Source of the DNA: Actinocorallia sp. API 0066
GTDB lineage: Bacteria > Actinomycetota > Actinomycetes > Streptosporangiales > Streptosporangiaceae
Direction of reading: 5' to 3'
Assembly (NCBI RefSeq): GCF_020991275.1
Contig: NZ_JAJLQY010000001.1
Coordinates: forward strand, 806,001 to 870,000
Length of the DNA: 64,000 nt
Positions 17,676-26,240 of the stretch are shown here, one piece after another. Each line of letters begins with the position of its first letter. The first letter of the stretch is position 1. A program made the position numbers and the translations under genes. The notes below the pieces were generated by a model. The model made no database searches. It worked only from the letters and a program-made list of their open reading frames with translations, and was not told the DNA's origin.

Positions 17676-18674
17676 TTAACCCATTATTGGCGCAAGCCCT
17701 AAGCTTGAGGAAATATGCGGTGGGCTTTTGGGGGCTAGGTGATTCCAGGCGTCGGAGAGAGCGTCGAGCAGCATCGCGCGGTCAAGGTTTGCCGGATAGA
17801 GTTCGAGGATCACCTGGGCGAGTCGCATGGCGGTGGCAACATTCTCTCCGGGGGGAAGGCGGAGTCGCTCCATGGCGTCGCCAGCCGAGATGGGCAGCAC
17901 TTTGACCGTTTCGCTGAGGAGGACGCGATCTATATGGTGCCCTACCATCTCGGCCACGGGACCCATAGCATTCATGATGGATAGGCTTCGATCGAGCCGC
18001 CTCTGGTGCCGCTCCTTGATCGCCCGGAGATCAAGATCGCTGAGGCCAAGGTCGCCAGCCGACAACTGCAGCAGTCCCAGGTAGTCCAGGACGGCACCCG
18101 TCCTACTGAGCCTGCCCTTCCATAGGTCGCTGATTTCGTCACAGTTGCTGTGTTGTTCTATTCCGCGAGATATGGCAACGGCTGCCGATAGATGCGTTTT
18201 GGCTGACGTTAGCAGGGCGATTCGACAACGTATCCATTGCTCGTCGCTGTCTGGGATGCGTGATTCGCAGGCGACCTTGTACCACCGGTAGCACTCGTCG
18301 AGTGTGCGGCGGTCCCTGACATCGGAGGGGTCGAGGTTATGGACTGACCGGGTGCGAAGCCTGCCGAGAATATGGGTGAAATCTTTAGCCTGGCGCTCGT
18401 CTTGGCCGAACAGATTGGCCTGACCGAAGAGGAAGTCTAGGCTTGTTCGCCAAGCCTCAGTGAACCAGGAACTGAGCCATGTCGTTGTTGCCACGAACAT
18501 GTACTCGGGGGTGCCGTCTTGAAAGTCTGGCCGAGGGGCCGTTACCTTGCTGCCGATAGGCAAAGAGGTTAGTGCATCACACAGCTGTTCTAGTTTTTGA
18601 CCCGCGAGCCCAAGGTCGCGCATTAGAGAGTCGATCTGGTCCCTATAGCTGGCCTCGGTGTCGTAAAGGCTCAC
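17676..18674 (-). CDS. Unrecognised partner of the SIR2-like/STAND protein
   Basis: The 332-residue protein matches no family I know. It is soluble and looks mostly helical, with no signal or membrane segment; a charged middle (DLDLRAIKERHQRRLDRSL) and an EWIRC-like cysteine-containing helix near residue 165 can be seen. It starts at a GTG overlapping the TGA of the upstream 1165-aa gene (GTGA, 18671-18674), so the two are translationally coupled and probably act together. Base composition equals that of its partner and is lower in GC than the chromosome. A role as regulator, inhibitor or second effector subunit is inference. Confidence 0.7.
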   Translation of the reverse strand: MSLYDTEASYRDQIDSLMRDLGLAGQKLEQLCDALTSLPIGSKVTAPRPDFQDGTPEYMFVATTTWLSSWFTEAWRTSLDFLFGQANLFGQDERQAKDFTHILGRLRTRSVHNLDPSDVRDRRTLDECYRWYKVACESRIPDSDEQWIRCRIALLTSAKTHLSAAVAISRGIEQHSNCDEISDLWKGRLSRTGAVLDYLGLLQLSAGDLGLSDLDLRAIKERHQRRLDRSLSIMNAMGPVAEMVGHHIDRVLLSETVKVLPISAGDAMERLRLPPGENVATAMRLAQVILELYPANLDRAMLLDALSDAWNHLAPKSPPHISSSLGLAPIMG

Positions 18675-21600
18675 GACCTGTCCGCCCTCTCGGCGACCTG
18701 AGGCTGTGAAATGATCTTCGGGCCGCGGCGGTCTCCGGGTTCGCGAGCTGGTTCGAGGATGGGGCCACGCAGGTTGAAAGCAAGATGGGCCTCGGGCAAA
18801 GCCAGCCCCTTGCGTAGTTCCTCATCGCTGAAGTCCATGCTCTGGAAGGGGACTGTTCGTGACAACTCGCTAACCCAGCACTGACCTTTGCGGTGGTCTT
18901 GGTCCATATGTTGGACAGTCGGGCGAAACTTCCGCGGTCGGCCAGAGGTATCGCTTGCGAGGTAGACGTTGACGATCCTGCGTCGTGATGTATGGGATTC
19001 ACGCTCGGCGTTCCTGAAGGAGTTGAACGCTGCGGAGAACTCGCCGAGATGGAACTGGGCCAGGGCCCGCATGAACTCCACACGCAGCGCCGACAGATCA
19101 TCACCCGATGAAAGGAGGTTAGCCAGTTCCAGGCATTCCAGCCAGTTCTGTTTCGTCAGTGGGAGAGTGAGTCGCTCTTCCGCCATGAATCGGTAGCCAG
19201 TCTTGTCGAGCCAGAATAGGTCGACCAGTAGGCGCAGGCACTTCTTATCCTCGTATGCTGCAGGATGTGTCTGAAGGAATTCTAGTGCCTTGCGGACCCC
19301 CATCTGATGGGGTTCGCGGCGGATGAGGCCGCTGACCCGTAGTGCGTACAGATAGGCGGCGAGCGGCTCATCGATGGCTGCCAGTCGTTGAAGTCTCTCC
19401 TCAGCAATTTGGGCCTCGTCGGCGAGCGCCGCAATGTCGGCGAAGCGGGAGTTGTACTTGGCCTCCTGTCTGGGGCTGAGGTCGGCTACATCGATCAGGA
19501 GCAGCCGTGAGACACATTCTGCGATGAGATCTGCCGAATCAGCCTCGGGAAGGGCTTTCTGCTTTGTGAGCTCGATGGTCACCCAGCACAGGACATCGAC
19601 CGGGTAGTACTCATCCTGTGCGCCCCGCATCGCCCTGGCAGTGATCTGCACGACCCGGTCCAGCATCTCCATGATGCTCTCGGTCGGGGCTGAGGATGGG
19701 AGCGTCCCGTCAGGGCCACTGTGCAATAGTTCGTACAGTTGAGAACCGACGACGCTGGCCTGCTCTACTAGCAGACTGGAATGGATGGCTAGGCCAGTGC
19801 GGGCGCCCTGCCGCGCCACGTGTGTGTGTTCGAGGGCATCCTCCACGACTTCAACGGCCCTTAGTAGCACCTCGCTCCGCTGCTGTGAGTTCGCGGACTG
19901 CGTACGCTGTGCGAACTTGACCCACTCTCGGTAGAGATTCGTCTCCAGCAGTGCGAGCCGGGGGCTTGGGACACCCACGCGACTGTTTGCGTCAGCGATG
20001 GCGTCCGCTAGGAGGAGGTAGTACTCGCTGTACGTTTGGTCTTCATCGCCTCTGGGGCCGATTCGGGCGAGAAGGTCAACGGCGAACTGGACCTCTTCGC
20101 CGCCGAAGGTTGTGGAATCCGGACGAACAAAAGACAGCACGTCGGCCAAAGTCTCGAACTCTGCCCGGTTCGTGATGCGTTCCGCCTCGACTAGGACCCT
20201 GGCCTCGAGTTCGTTACGAGCTGACAGAGTGTAGTTCCCGTTATGGTCTTCCCCCCACTCGATGAGATCGATCTTGTTGAGGAGGTGGGGAAGGTTCTGC
20301 ACACCGTCACGCCCAGCGACGCGCAGCGCCAAGTTGAGTGGTATCGGCTGGCCGTGCCGAGAAGCGATGAGAACTGTATGTACCAACTTTTCGTAGGGGC
20401 CCCGGTAGAATTCGGCGGCATCGTCCTGGTCAGCTGCTTCGCGTAGAGCCAGCTCCAGCTTGTCGATGAGGCCGGCTGCATGCAACGCGCTGGCCATTGC
20501 GGTTGGTGGTCGGTAGTCGGCCTCGTCTCTCGCCGATTGAGTCAAGGTGGTTTCGGCGTGCCTGAGCTCGAGCACCAGACCCTTACTGACGGCACCTCGG
20601 CTATCGGGCAGCAGCCGGTAGAGAGCGCTGAGGAAGGTGTTGTCCCGGAGGATGCGCGTTCGGTCTCGGGCTTGAATGAAGATGCCGAGGCCTTCGAGAT
20701 GCCGCTCGAAGCGGTCGAGCTCGTTTGAGGTCAGCCGTGCCGGCGCGGAGATCTCATTTTTCGGGCGGTCGTCCTTCCTGTTCTTCTTGCCGCTCTCCTT
20801 GCGGAAGTAGCATGTTCCGACTAGGACTGTCCGGCGTCCACGCGAGTCGAGGTACCGTTTAAGGCGGGAGTATTCATCCGGGTCGAGCATGCCGTCCCAG
20901 ACCAACAAGGTTGCTGGTATAGAGGCACCCTCAACCCAAGCGCAGAAAGCGTCGATCACCTCGTAAGATGGTCGGCTCGCTCGTCGCGGGATGTGCATGA
21001 CTGCGTACTGTTTCTTCCCGGCGACCGCATAGGCCAGGGACGCCAGCGCGACCGTCTTGCCGGTACCGGTCTGCCCAATCAGCAAGAATGGCGGGTCTCC
21101 TTGGCTTCGGCCCTCCAGCGCCCGATCGACAAGCGTGCGAAGCGAGTTCTCGTAGTTACGCTGAAAAACAAGGCTGCTGCCGATCGCGGGCCAATACGAC
21201 GACGGTTCACTGGTGCCGAGAAATTCGCGAAAGATGAGGTACCGACGTTCGTCGGACTGAACAGGTGGGGCAGAGAGGAGGTCGATCTCCATGATCTGCC
21301 CGAATGCCGACACTGAGTTCCACAGGGATGTGGGGATATCGTGTAGGTCCAGTCCGCACTGGATCTGGTGACGACCAGAGGAGAAGCGCTGAGGTGCGGT
21401 GAGCCTACCCCGAGCCTTGGCCTCCTCGATAAATGTGGCGAGGTCCTCCTCATGCGGAACGAGAACCTTCTCGTCGATCGCTGCGGCAATGAACTCGTCC
21501 TCGAGCTCCACCTCGGTGGCAGAGAATAGGTGGGCCTGCGCTCGACCGAGTCCGTGCAGGATTCCGTAAAGATCCTCGGAGTCGAACCAGTCATCCAGGC

Positions 21601-22168
21601 TCCATGCCTCGATGACTACGACGCCGCGTGGAGTGATGAGTTCGTCGGGTAGCCTCTTGGCCAGCGCACGTGCCTCGGCGCGGCGGGCGCCTAGCTCACG
21701 GCGGTTGGTGGGTGGCTGGCTCCCGGGCGGCTGGTCAGCGTCGCCGAACAGCAGCAGCGACTGAACTCTCACAGAGCTGCGCGGCGCGATCGGTCGGAAC
21801 TCGGAAGAGCCGACAGGCTGGACCTCCCTCCATTCGCTGCGAAGGGCGCGGATGAGGAGGGAGTCAACGGCTGTGGTGAGGACACCGTTCCACGGGAGCT
21901 CGGATACGACCTGGAGCCATTCCGGGATCGCCAGACGGGAAGAGGCATCCTTAAGCGCTTGCAGCGCGGCGGGTTTCCGCTCGGACGGGATGCGTTGAAG
22001 GAGCCGGTAGACGTCGTCTGCATCGGATGTGATGCTGACTGCCCGTGCGACCGGACCTGCGAGGGGGTCTTTGCCGGTCTCCAGCAAGAGGTGTTTCTGG
22101 CCGAGAAGCAGGTACGCGGGGCCCTGCTCGAGTCTGGTGATCAGGTCCTCAGGATCGGCGTTCATCAC
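18671..22168 (-). CDS. Large NTPase with degenerate SIR2-like N-domain and STAND-like core, candidate defence protein
   Basis: The 1165-residue protein has three regions. Residues 1-230 follow the SIR2 fold: LLLGQKHL (21-28) at the GAG loop, WNGVLTTAVDSLL (93-105) where SIR2 enzymes have TTNYD, LLLFGDADQP near 138-147 where they have a KLHG loop, and EAWSLDDWF near 187-195. The catalytic Asn and His are not at their usual places, so NAD cleavage is doubtful. A P-loop GQTGTGKT lies at 365-372, with TLLVWDGMLD (420-429) as Walker B-like and a STAND-type helical region behind it. The rest is TPR-like helices (ALAQFHLGEFSAAFNSFRNA) and a short beta tail. SIR2-STAND-TPR proteins are known anti-phage sensors (Avs-like). 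I cannot place this one in a named family. Confidence 0.75.
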   Translation of the reverse strand: MMNADPEDLITRLEQGPAYLLLGQKHLLLETGKDPLAGPVARAVSITSDADDVYRLLQRIPSERKPAALQALKDASSRLAIPEWLQVVSELPWNGVLTTAVDSLLIRALRSEWREVQPVGSSEFRPIAPRSSVRVQSLLLFGDADQPPGSQPPTNRRELGARRAEARALAKRLPDELITPRGVVVIEAWSLDDWFDSEDLYGILHGLGRAQAHLFSATEVELEDEFIAAAIDEKVLVPHEEDLATFIEEAKARGRLTAPQRFSSGRHQIQCGLDLHDIPTSLWNSVSAFGQIMEIDLLSAPPVQSDERRYLIFREFLGTSEPSSYWPAIGSSLVFQRNYENSLRTLVDRALEGRSQGDPPFLLIGQTGTGKTVALASLAYAVAGKKQYAVMHIPRRASRPSYEVIDAFCAWVEGASIPATLLVWDGMLDPDEYSRLKRYLDSRGRRTVLVGTCYFRKESGKKNRKDDRPKNEISAPARLTSNELDRFERHLEGLGIFIQARDRTRILRDNTFLSALYRLLPDSRGAVSKGLVLELRHAETTLTQSARDEADYRPPTAMASALHAAGLIDKLELALREAADQDDAAEFYRGPYEKLVHTVLIASRHGQPIPLNLALRVAGRDGVQNLPHLLNKIDLIEWGEDHNGNYTLSARNELEARVLVEAERITNRAEFETLADVLSFVRPDSTTFGGEEVQFAVDLLARIGPRGDEDQTYSEYYLLLADAIADANSRVGVPSPRLALLETNLYREWVKFAQRTQSANSQQRSEVLLRAVEVVEDALEHTHVARQGARTGLAIHSSLLVEQASVVGSQLYELLHSGPDGTLPSSAPTESIMEMLDRVVQITARAMRGAQDEYYPVDVLCWVTIELTKQKALPEADSADLIAECVSRLLLIDVADLSPRQEAKYNSRFADIAALADEAQIAEERLQRLAAIDEPLAAYLYALRVSGLIRREPHQMGVRKALEFLQTHPAAYEDKKCLRLLVDLFWLDKTGYRFMAEERLTLPLTKQNWLECLELANLLSSGDDLSALRVEFMRALAQFHLGEFSAAFNSFRNAERESHTSRRRIVNVYLASDTSGRPRKFRPTVQHMDQDHRKGQCWVSELSRTVPFQSMDFSDEELRKGLALPEAHLAFNLRGPILEPAREPGDRRGPKIISQPQVAERADRS

Positions 22169-22590
22169 ACACCTTGGAGCTATGAGTGGGGGTGAAGGTC
22201 TAAGGTAGCTAACGGCCGCACCTGGAGTGCGTTAATTATCCCAATAGAGACATGTTGGGTGGCAGGTCATTCTTGGTTGGCTCGAGCAGAGGAGCCACCT
22301 CGCGTGGCTGTGGGGGCGACGGTGTGTCGGAGAAGCGAGGCCCAAGGCTGATCCGTAGGGGGCCTCACTTCCGCTCCGTCAGCGAGTCTCGGCGGCGTAT
22401 CGCGGGCGCGCTTCGTAGATGGTGGCCAGAGTTGGGGACGTATTGGGGACAGGCGCCCGTCGTTCTCCGATGCGCCCCGCAGTCAACCGGGCGGTTGGCC
22501 AACGGTCTCTGATCCACTTACGAGCAGGTCGGTGGTCGTTTTCCCTCCTGGGAGGGACCTTCCGCCGTGGGCCGATTGTGAGCCATGTTC
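22169..22590. other. 422-base gap at the island end, no gene supported
   Basis: The gap holds the promoter of the minus-strand NTPase operon and the DNA between it and the attachment site. One frame near 22400-22512 ends in PELGTYWGQAP, reminiscent of C-terminal tails of some actinobacterial integrases, but this is too short to call. Confidence 0.45.
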
Positions 22591-22635
22591 GGATTCTGGT
22601 TCAGTTATTCTAGGTTCGAGTCCTGGTACCCCAGC
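22591..22635 (+). other. 3' fragment of tRNA-Gln(CUG), distal attachment site of the island
   Basis: The bases GATTCTGGTTCAG and onwards are the anticodon loop (anticodon CTG), variable region, T arm (GGTTCGAGTCC) and acceptor strand of a tRNA-Gln gene. Identity to a tRNA stops on the left at the anticodon loop: upstream bases do not form the D arm or the acceptor partner. The fragment is followed directly by a terminator. Tyrosine integrases commonly use the segment from anticodon loop to 3' end as crossover site, leaving an intact tRNA at one end and such a fragment at the other. The intact gene should lie left of the window. Confidence 0.85.
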
Positions 22636-22651
22636 TCAAACCCTGACCTAC

Positions 22652-22677
22652 GGCGCGTCCCTCCCAGAGGACGCGCC
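22652..22677. terminator. Terminator hairpin of the former tRNA-Gln gene
   Basis: GGCGCGTCC (22652-22660) pairs perfectly with GGACGCGCC (22669-22677), and TTCGTCATT follows. It lies 17 bases after the tRNA 3' end and fits as the natural terminator left behind at this chromosomal site. Confidence 0.65.
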
Positions 22678-22711
22678 TTCGTCATTCCCGGCCCCCTGCG
22701 GGAGCGCATCG

Positions 22712-23278
22712 GTGGACCGGCGCAAGACCAGGAAGGTCGCGCTCCAGCACCTGTCCTGGGCCGAGGTCGCGCATGAGGCCCGGCTGCTGTGCCACCACGA
22801 GGGCGTCGCCAACCCGGTGCATGCCTGGCTGCTCGGCGAACTCCTGCACTACCTCGAACAGGACAACGCCGGATGCGGGGGATTCCAGAACATGGGCGGC
22901 TCCTGGGTGCCGGTGCGCAACGCGATCGCGGAGGGCACGTTGCCCTCGGCGGCGCGGGCGCGGGTCTTGACCAGGATCACCTGGCTGCTCCGGCAGCTCA
23001 CCGACGCGCCCGGCGAACTCCGGGTCGAAGCCCTCGCCGAGGGCAGGACCAGCGGGCCGTGCGAGCTGCTCAAGAACCTCAGGGCTGAGCCCGGCCTCCT
23101 CGTCCCCTCGGGCGAAGGCGAGGTCGTCTCGTTCCGGCTGAGCCTGCCGACGAGCCTGGGCACCAAGCGAGGCACCGGGGAGGCCGGTTTCATCCGCGGC
23201 ATCGACGCCGCCGTCAACCGCTTCCACGCCGAGGTCCTCACCTCCCTGAAGCTCGCGACCTCCCCAACCAGCCCGTGA
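22712..23278 (+). CDS. Hypothetical protein, possibly N-terminally truncated
   Basis: From the GTG at 22712 the frame gives 188 residues, with HLSWAEVAHEARLLCHHEGV near the start and LLGELLHYLEQDNAGCGGFQ, NMGGSWVPVRNAI, then a mixed alpha/beta C-terminus. The pattern resembles the C-terminal half of a longer actinobacterial protein family that I cannot name. The frame is open further upstream across the tRNA fragment, which cannot be coding, so the N-terminal part of the original gene may have been lost. It lies between the attachment site and a relaxase relic, in a debris zone. Confidence 0.45.
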   Translation: MDRRKTRKVALQHLSWAEVAHEARLLCHHEGVANPVHAWLLGELLHYLEQDNAGCGGFQNMGGSWVPVRNAIAEGTLPSAARARVLTRITWLLRQLTDAPGELRVEALAEGRTSGPCELLKNLRAEPGLLVPSGEGEVVSFRLSLPTSLGTKRGTGEAGFIRGIDAAVNRFHAEVLTSLKLATSPTSP

Positions 23279-23340
23279 CGGACATGTTCCCGACCGGGGG
23301 CGGCCGCGTGAAGCTCCCCGTCGTGTAGGGCGATCTGCTG

Positions 23341-23530
23341 ATGTGGCCTCGTTACGCGTCCGACGGGAGGGGCGAGGTGGTCGGATACTCGGTGGCTTGG
23401 GGCCGACCCGCGACGCCGCCGGGCCGGGATGGGCGGATCGGCCGGGAGTCGACCTTGCCCTGGCTGCGGCGGCGCCGGCGGGACGGGCCCGGCCGGCGGA
23501 GGCAAGCTGTCGCCGAGTGGCGAGGAGCCG
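23341..23530 (+). pseudogene. Relaxase C-terminal fragment, relic of a second mobile element
   Basis: The translation WPRYASDGRGEVVGYSVAWG and the following ESTLPWLRRRRRDGPG match the island relaxase at 4256-4443, which has RPRYGPGGRDEVVGYSVALA and GLTLPRLREHWRERP. At the DNA level GAGGTGGTCGG followed by TACTCGGTGGC is shared with one mismatch between them. Only this short piece remains, with no upstream motifs. It lies outside the tRNA-Gln fragment, so it belongs to another, older insertion rather than to the island. Confidence 0.75.
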
Positions 23531-23615
23531 CAGGTCGGAGGGGTGCCCACCGAGGCATCACGAGTAGTAGGGGGTGTCCTCGTGATGGTGGGCGGGTGGG
23601 GTTGGGGAAGTGGTT

Positions 23616-23643
23616 TTGCGTTGGGTCGGGAAGCCGGTATCGT
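23616..23643 (+). promoter_or_regulatory. Possible promoter of the tRNA-Glu pair
   Basis: TTGCGT (23616-23621) and TATCGT (23638-23643) are spaced by 16 bases and lie about 53 bases before the first tRNA-Glu. They are reasonable -35 and -10 elements for a housekeeping sigma factor, and no other gene starts nearby. Confidence 0.35.
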
Positions 23644-23695
23644 TTGTCTCGCTGGAGGGGTTGCCGGGGTTCATCGGGAACGGCCTTCGGTCTTT

Positions 23696-23768
23696 GCCTC
23701 CGTCGTCTAGTGGCCTAGGACGCCGCCCTCTCAAGGCGGTAGCGGCGGTTCGAATCCGCTCGGAGGTA
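23696..23768 (+). tRNA. tRNA-Glu (anticodon CTC), first copy
   Basis: The 73-base gene folds as a tRNA. The acceptor GCCTCCG pairs with CGGAGGT, the anticodon arm CCGCC-CTCTCAA-GGCGG has anticodon CTC, and the T arm is GCGGTTCGAATCCGC. The 3' CCA is not encoded. It lies 39 bases before a near-identical copy. Confidence 0.97.
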
Positions 23769-23807
23769 CGCTTCTTTTTGGAAGTGCGTTAACTGCATAG
23801 GTGGCCT

Positions 23808-23880
23808 GCCTCCGTCGTCTAGTGGCCCAGGACGCCGCCCTCTCAAGGCGGTAGCGGCGGTTCGAATCCGCTCGGAGGTA
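23808..23880 (+). tRNA. tRNA-Glu (anticodon CTC), second copy
   Basis: The sequence is identical to the first copy except for one base in the D loop (GGCCCAGG here, GGCCTAGG there). The anticodon is CTC and the length is 73 bases. It is followed by a terminator, so both copies are probably one transcript. Extra tRNA-Glu copies supply Glu-tRNA for translation, heme synthesis and, in this genome, LanB. Confidence 0.97.
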
Positions 23881-23890
23881 CTCGCTTCAC

Positions 23891-23920
23891 AAGCCCCGAT
23901 CCCTGATGGGATCGGGGCTT
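23891..23920. terminator. Terminator after the tRNA-Glu pair
   Basis: AAGCCCCGATCCC pairs perfectly with GGGATCGGGGCTT (13 base pairs, TGAT loop), and CTTCGGCGTT follows. It starts 10 bases after the second tRNA. Confidence 0.85.
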
Positions 23921-23956
23921 CTTCGGCGTTGGGCGACACGTGGGGAGGCCAGGCGG

Positions 23957-26215
23957 GTGGCGAGCGCGATCCAGGAAGAGCAGGCGAAGATCAGCTGGCT
24001 GTACGGGCTGCTCGACGCGGCGCGGCGCAGCGCCGAAGGGTCGGCGCGGGCCGAGGCCGGCGGCGGCGCCGGATTCCAGCAGCGCGCCGACCGCGAAACC
24101 GCCGAACACGAACGGCACCGCAGGCTCACCCAGCTCGCCGCGGTGGAACGCGGCCTGTGCTTCGGCCGGACCGACGCCCGCGACGACACCCTCTACATCG
24201 GCAGAATGGGCCTTCGTGACGAAGAGGGCGAACCCGTCCTGATCGACTGGCGGGCGCCCGCCGCGCGGCCCTTCTACACCGCGACGTCCTTCGACCCCGG
24301 CAGCCTGACCCGGCGCCGCCACATCCACACCCGCGGCCGCACCGTCGTCGACCTCGACGACGAGGTCTTCGACCTGGAGGGCATGCGCCCCGACGACAGG
24401 GCGAGGCTCGTCGGGGAAGCGGCGCTGCTGTCCACGCTGCGCAAGGGCCGCACCGGCAGGATGAGCGACGTCGTCGCGACGATCCAGGCCGAGCAGGACG
24501 AGGTGGTCCGGGCGGCCTTCCAGGGCGTCCTGGTGGTCCAGGGCGGGCCGGGCACGGGCAAGACCGTCGCCGCGCTCCACCGGGCCGCCTACCTGCTCTA
24601 CACGCACCGCGACGCGCTGAGCCGGCGCGGCGTCCTCGTGATCGGGCCGAACCCGACGTTCCTGCGGTACATCGAACGGGTCCTGCCGGGGCTCGGCGAG
24701 ACCGACGTGGGCCTGGCGACGCTCGGCGAGCTGTTCCCCGGCGTCCACGCGACAGCCGTCGACGCGCCTGACACCGCCGTCGTCAAGGGCGACGCCTCCA
24801 TGGCGGACTTCCTGGCCGCCACGCTCGCCCGCCTACGGCCCGTCCCGGATGAGGACATCACGATCGAGGCGGATGGCATGCCCGTCACGCTCTCCGCGCA
24901 GGCCGCCCTACGCGCCCACGAGCATGCGCTCGCCCTACGCGCCCCGCACAACGTGCAGAGGCGGATCTTTGTGCACGAGGTCCTGGCGGCGCTTGCCGAA
25001 GACCAGTTGGAACGCCTGGAGAAGAGCGCCGACGAGCCCTTGCTGAAGCTCCTGGAGGAGGGAGCCCTCGGCAAGGAACTCCAGGAGATCCTGGCTGACG
25101 ACTCCTCTCTGCTGCGTGACGAGCACGACGTCGAACTCGCCAAGGAGACGCTCTGGCAGGACCCCGCCGTGCGCGCGCTCATCGACGGGCTCTGGCCGGA
25201 GCTCGCAGCGGAGGAGTTCGTCACCGACGTGTACGCCGACCGGGAGTACCTCGCTGAGAGCGGCCGGGAGGCACTGCACCGTAAGCCGGGATCACCTTGG
25301 ACGATCGATGACGTTCCCCTTCTGGACGAGGCGGCGGAGCTGTTGGGCCACGACGACAGGGAGGGCCGCGCGCGTGACCGCGAGCAGGAGGCGCGTAGGC
25401 AGGAGGAGGTCCGCTACGCGCTCGGCGTCCTCCAGGTGACGGGCGTCGAGGGCGTCACCGCCGCCGACCTCGCCGAACGGCAGCGCGCGGAGCGCGGCCC
25501 CGTCACCGCGGCCGACCGGCTCGCCGACCGCGAGTGGGCCTACGGCCACGTCATCGTCGACGAGGCGCAGGAGCTGTCGGCGATGGCCTGGCGGGCCGTC
25601 ATGCGGCGCGTGCCGACCCGCTCGCTGACGATCGTGGGCGACCTCGCCCAGACGGGCAGCGCGGCCGGAGCGCGCACCTGGGACGCGATGCTCTCCCCGT
25701 ACGTGCGGGAGCGCTGGCGGGAGCTGCGGCTGCTCGTCAACTACCGGACCCCGGCGGGCATCATGCGGCTCGCCGAGGACGTGTTGGAGGCCGTCGATCC
25801 GGGGGCCGAGGCACCCGCGTCGGTGCGTGAGGAGGGCGACCCGCCTGTCGCGGTCGCCTTGGACTCGCCAACCGGTCTGCGCGCGCTGGTGGACGCCGAA
25901 CGGGCACGGATAGGCGAGGGACGGGTAGCGGTGATCGCGTCGCGGTCGTGGCACGGGCCCGCCTCCGACGCGCTGCCTGACGTGCCCACGGGCGTCACCC
26001 CCGAGTCGCTGGACGAGCCCGTGGTCCTGCTCACCGCCACCGAGTCCAAGGGCCTGGAGTTCGACTCCGTGATCGTCGCCGACCCGGCGGGCATCCTCAC
26101 CGCGTCACCCACCGGTGGGCACGACCTCTACGTCGCCGTCACCCGGGCCACCCGCCGCCTCACCGTCGCCCACAACGGCCCGCTCCCGACCTGCCTGGAA
26201 CGCCTGCACCACTGA
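23957..26215 (+). CDS. helR: HelR/HelD-like RNA polymerase recycling ATPase
   Basis: The 752-residue protein is a UvrD/HelD-type superfamily 1 ATPase without DNA helicase features. The N-terminal coiled arm (EEQAKISWLYGLLDAARRSA) and the YIGRMGL ... LIDWRAPAARPFYTA block are typical of actinobacterial HelD. Walker A is GGPGTGKTVAALH, Walker B is VIVDEAQELS, and the C-terminal motifs are ATESKGLEFDSVIVADP and DLYVAVTRATRRL. HelD/HelR proteins pry stalled RNA polymerase from DNA, and the HelR group also gives rifamycin tolerance. I use the GTG at 23957 because earlier in-frame starts lie inside the tRNA terminator. It reads away from the tRNA genes. Confidence 0.85.
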   Translation: MASAIQEEQAKISWLYGLLDAARRSAEGSARAEAGGGAGFQQRADRETAEHERHRRLTQLAAVERGLCFGRTDARDDTLYIGRMGLRDEEGEPVLIDWRAPAARPFYTATSFDPGSLTRRRHIHTRGRTVVDLDDEVFDLEGMRPDDRARLVGEAALLSTLRKGRTGRMSDVVATIQAEQDEVVRAAFQGVLVVQGGPGTGKTVAALHRAAYLLYTHRDALSRRGVLVIGPNPTFLRYIERVLPGLGETDVGLATLGELFPGVHATAVDAPDTAVVKGDASMADFLAATLARLRPVPDEDITIEADGMPVTLSAQAALRAHEHALALRAPHNVQRRIFVHEVLAALAEDQLERLEKSADEPLLKLLEEGALGKELQEILADDSSLLRDEHDVELAKETLWQDPAVRALIDGLWPELAAEEFVTDVYADREYLAESGREALHRKPGSPWTIDDVPLLDEAAELLGHDDREGRARDREQEARRQEEVRYALGVLQVTGVEGVTAADLAERQRAERGPVTAADRLADREWAYGHVIVDEAQELSAMAWRAVMRRVPTRSLTIVGDLAQTGSAAGARTWDAMLSPYVRERWRELRLLVNYRTPAGIMRLAEDVLEAVDPGAEAPASVREEGDPPVAVALDSPTGLRALVDAERARIGEGRVAVIASRSWHGPASDALPDVPTGVTPESLDEPVVLLTATESKGLEFDSVIVADPAGILTASPTGGHDLYVAVTRATRRLTVAHNGPLPTCLERLHH

Positions 26216-26240
26216 GCGGAGCCTTGGCGCGCGGCCGGGC

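Noticed and set aside
22252-22512. Frame whose last residues look like an integrase tail
   Set aside because: The resemblance is limited to about ten residues, and no catalytic motifs precede it.
23881-23956. Rifamycin-associated element before helR
   Set aside because: The only palindrome there is the tRNA terminator; the known element pattern was not found.
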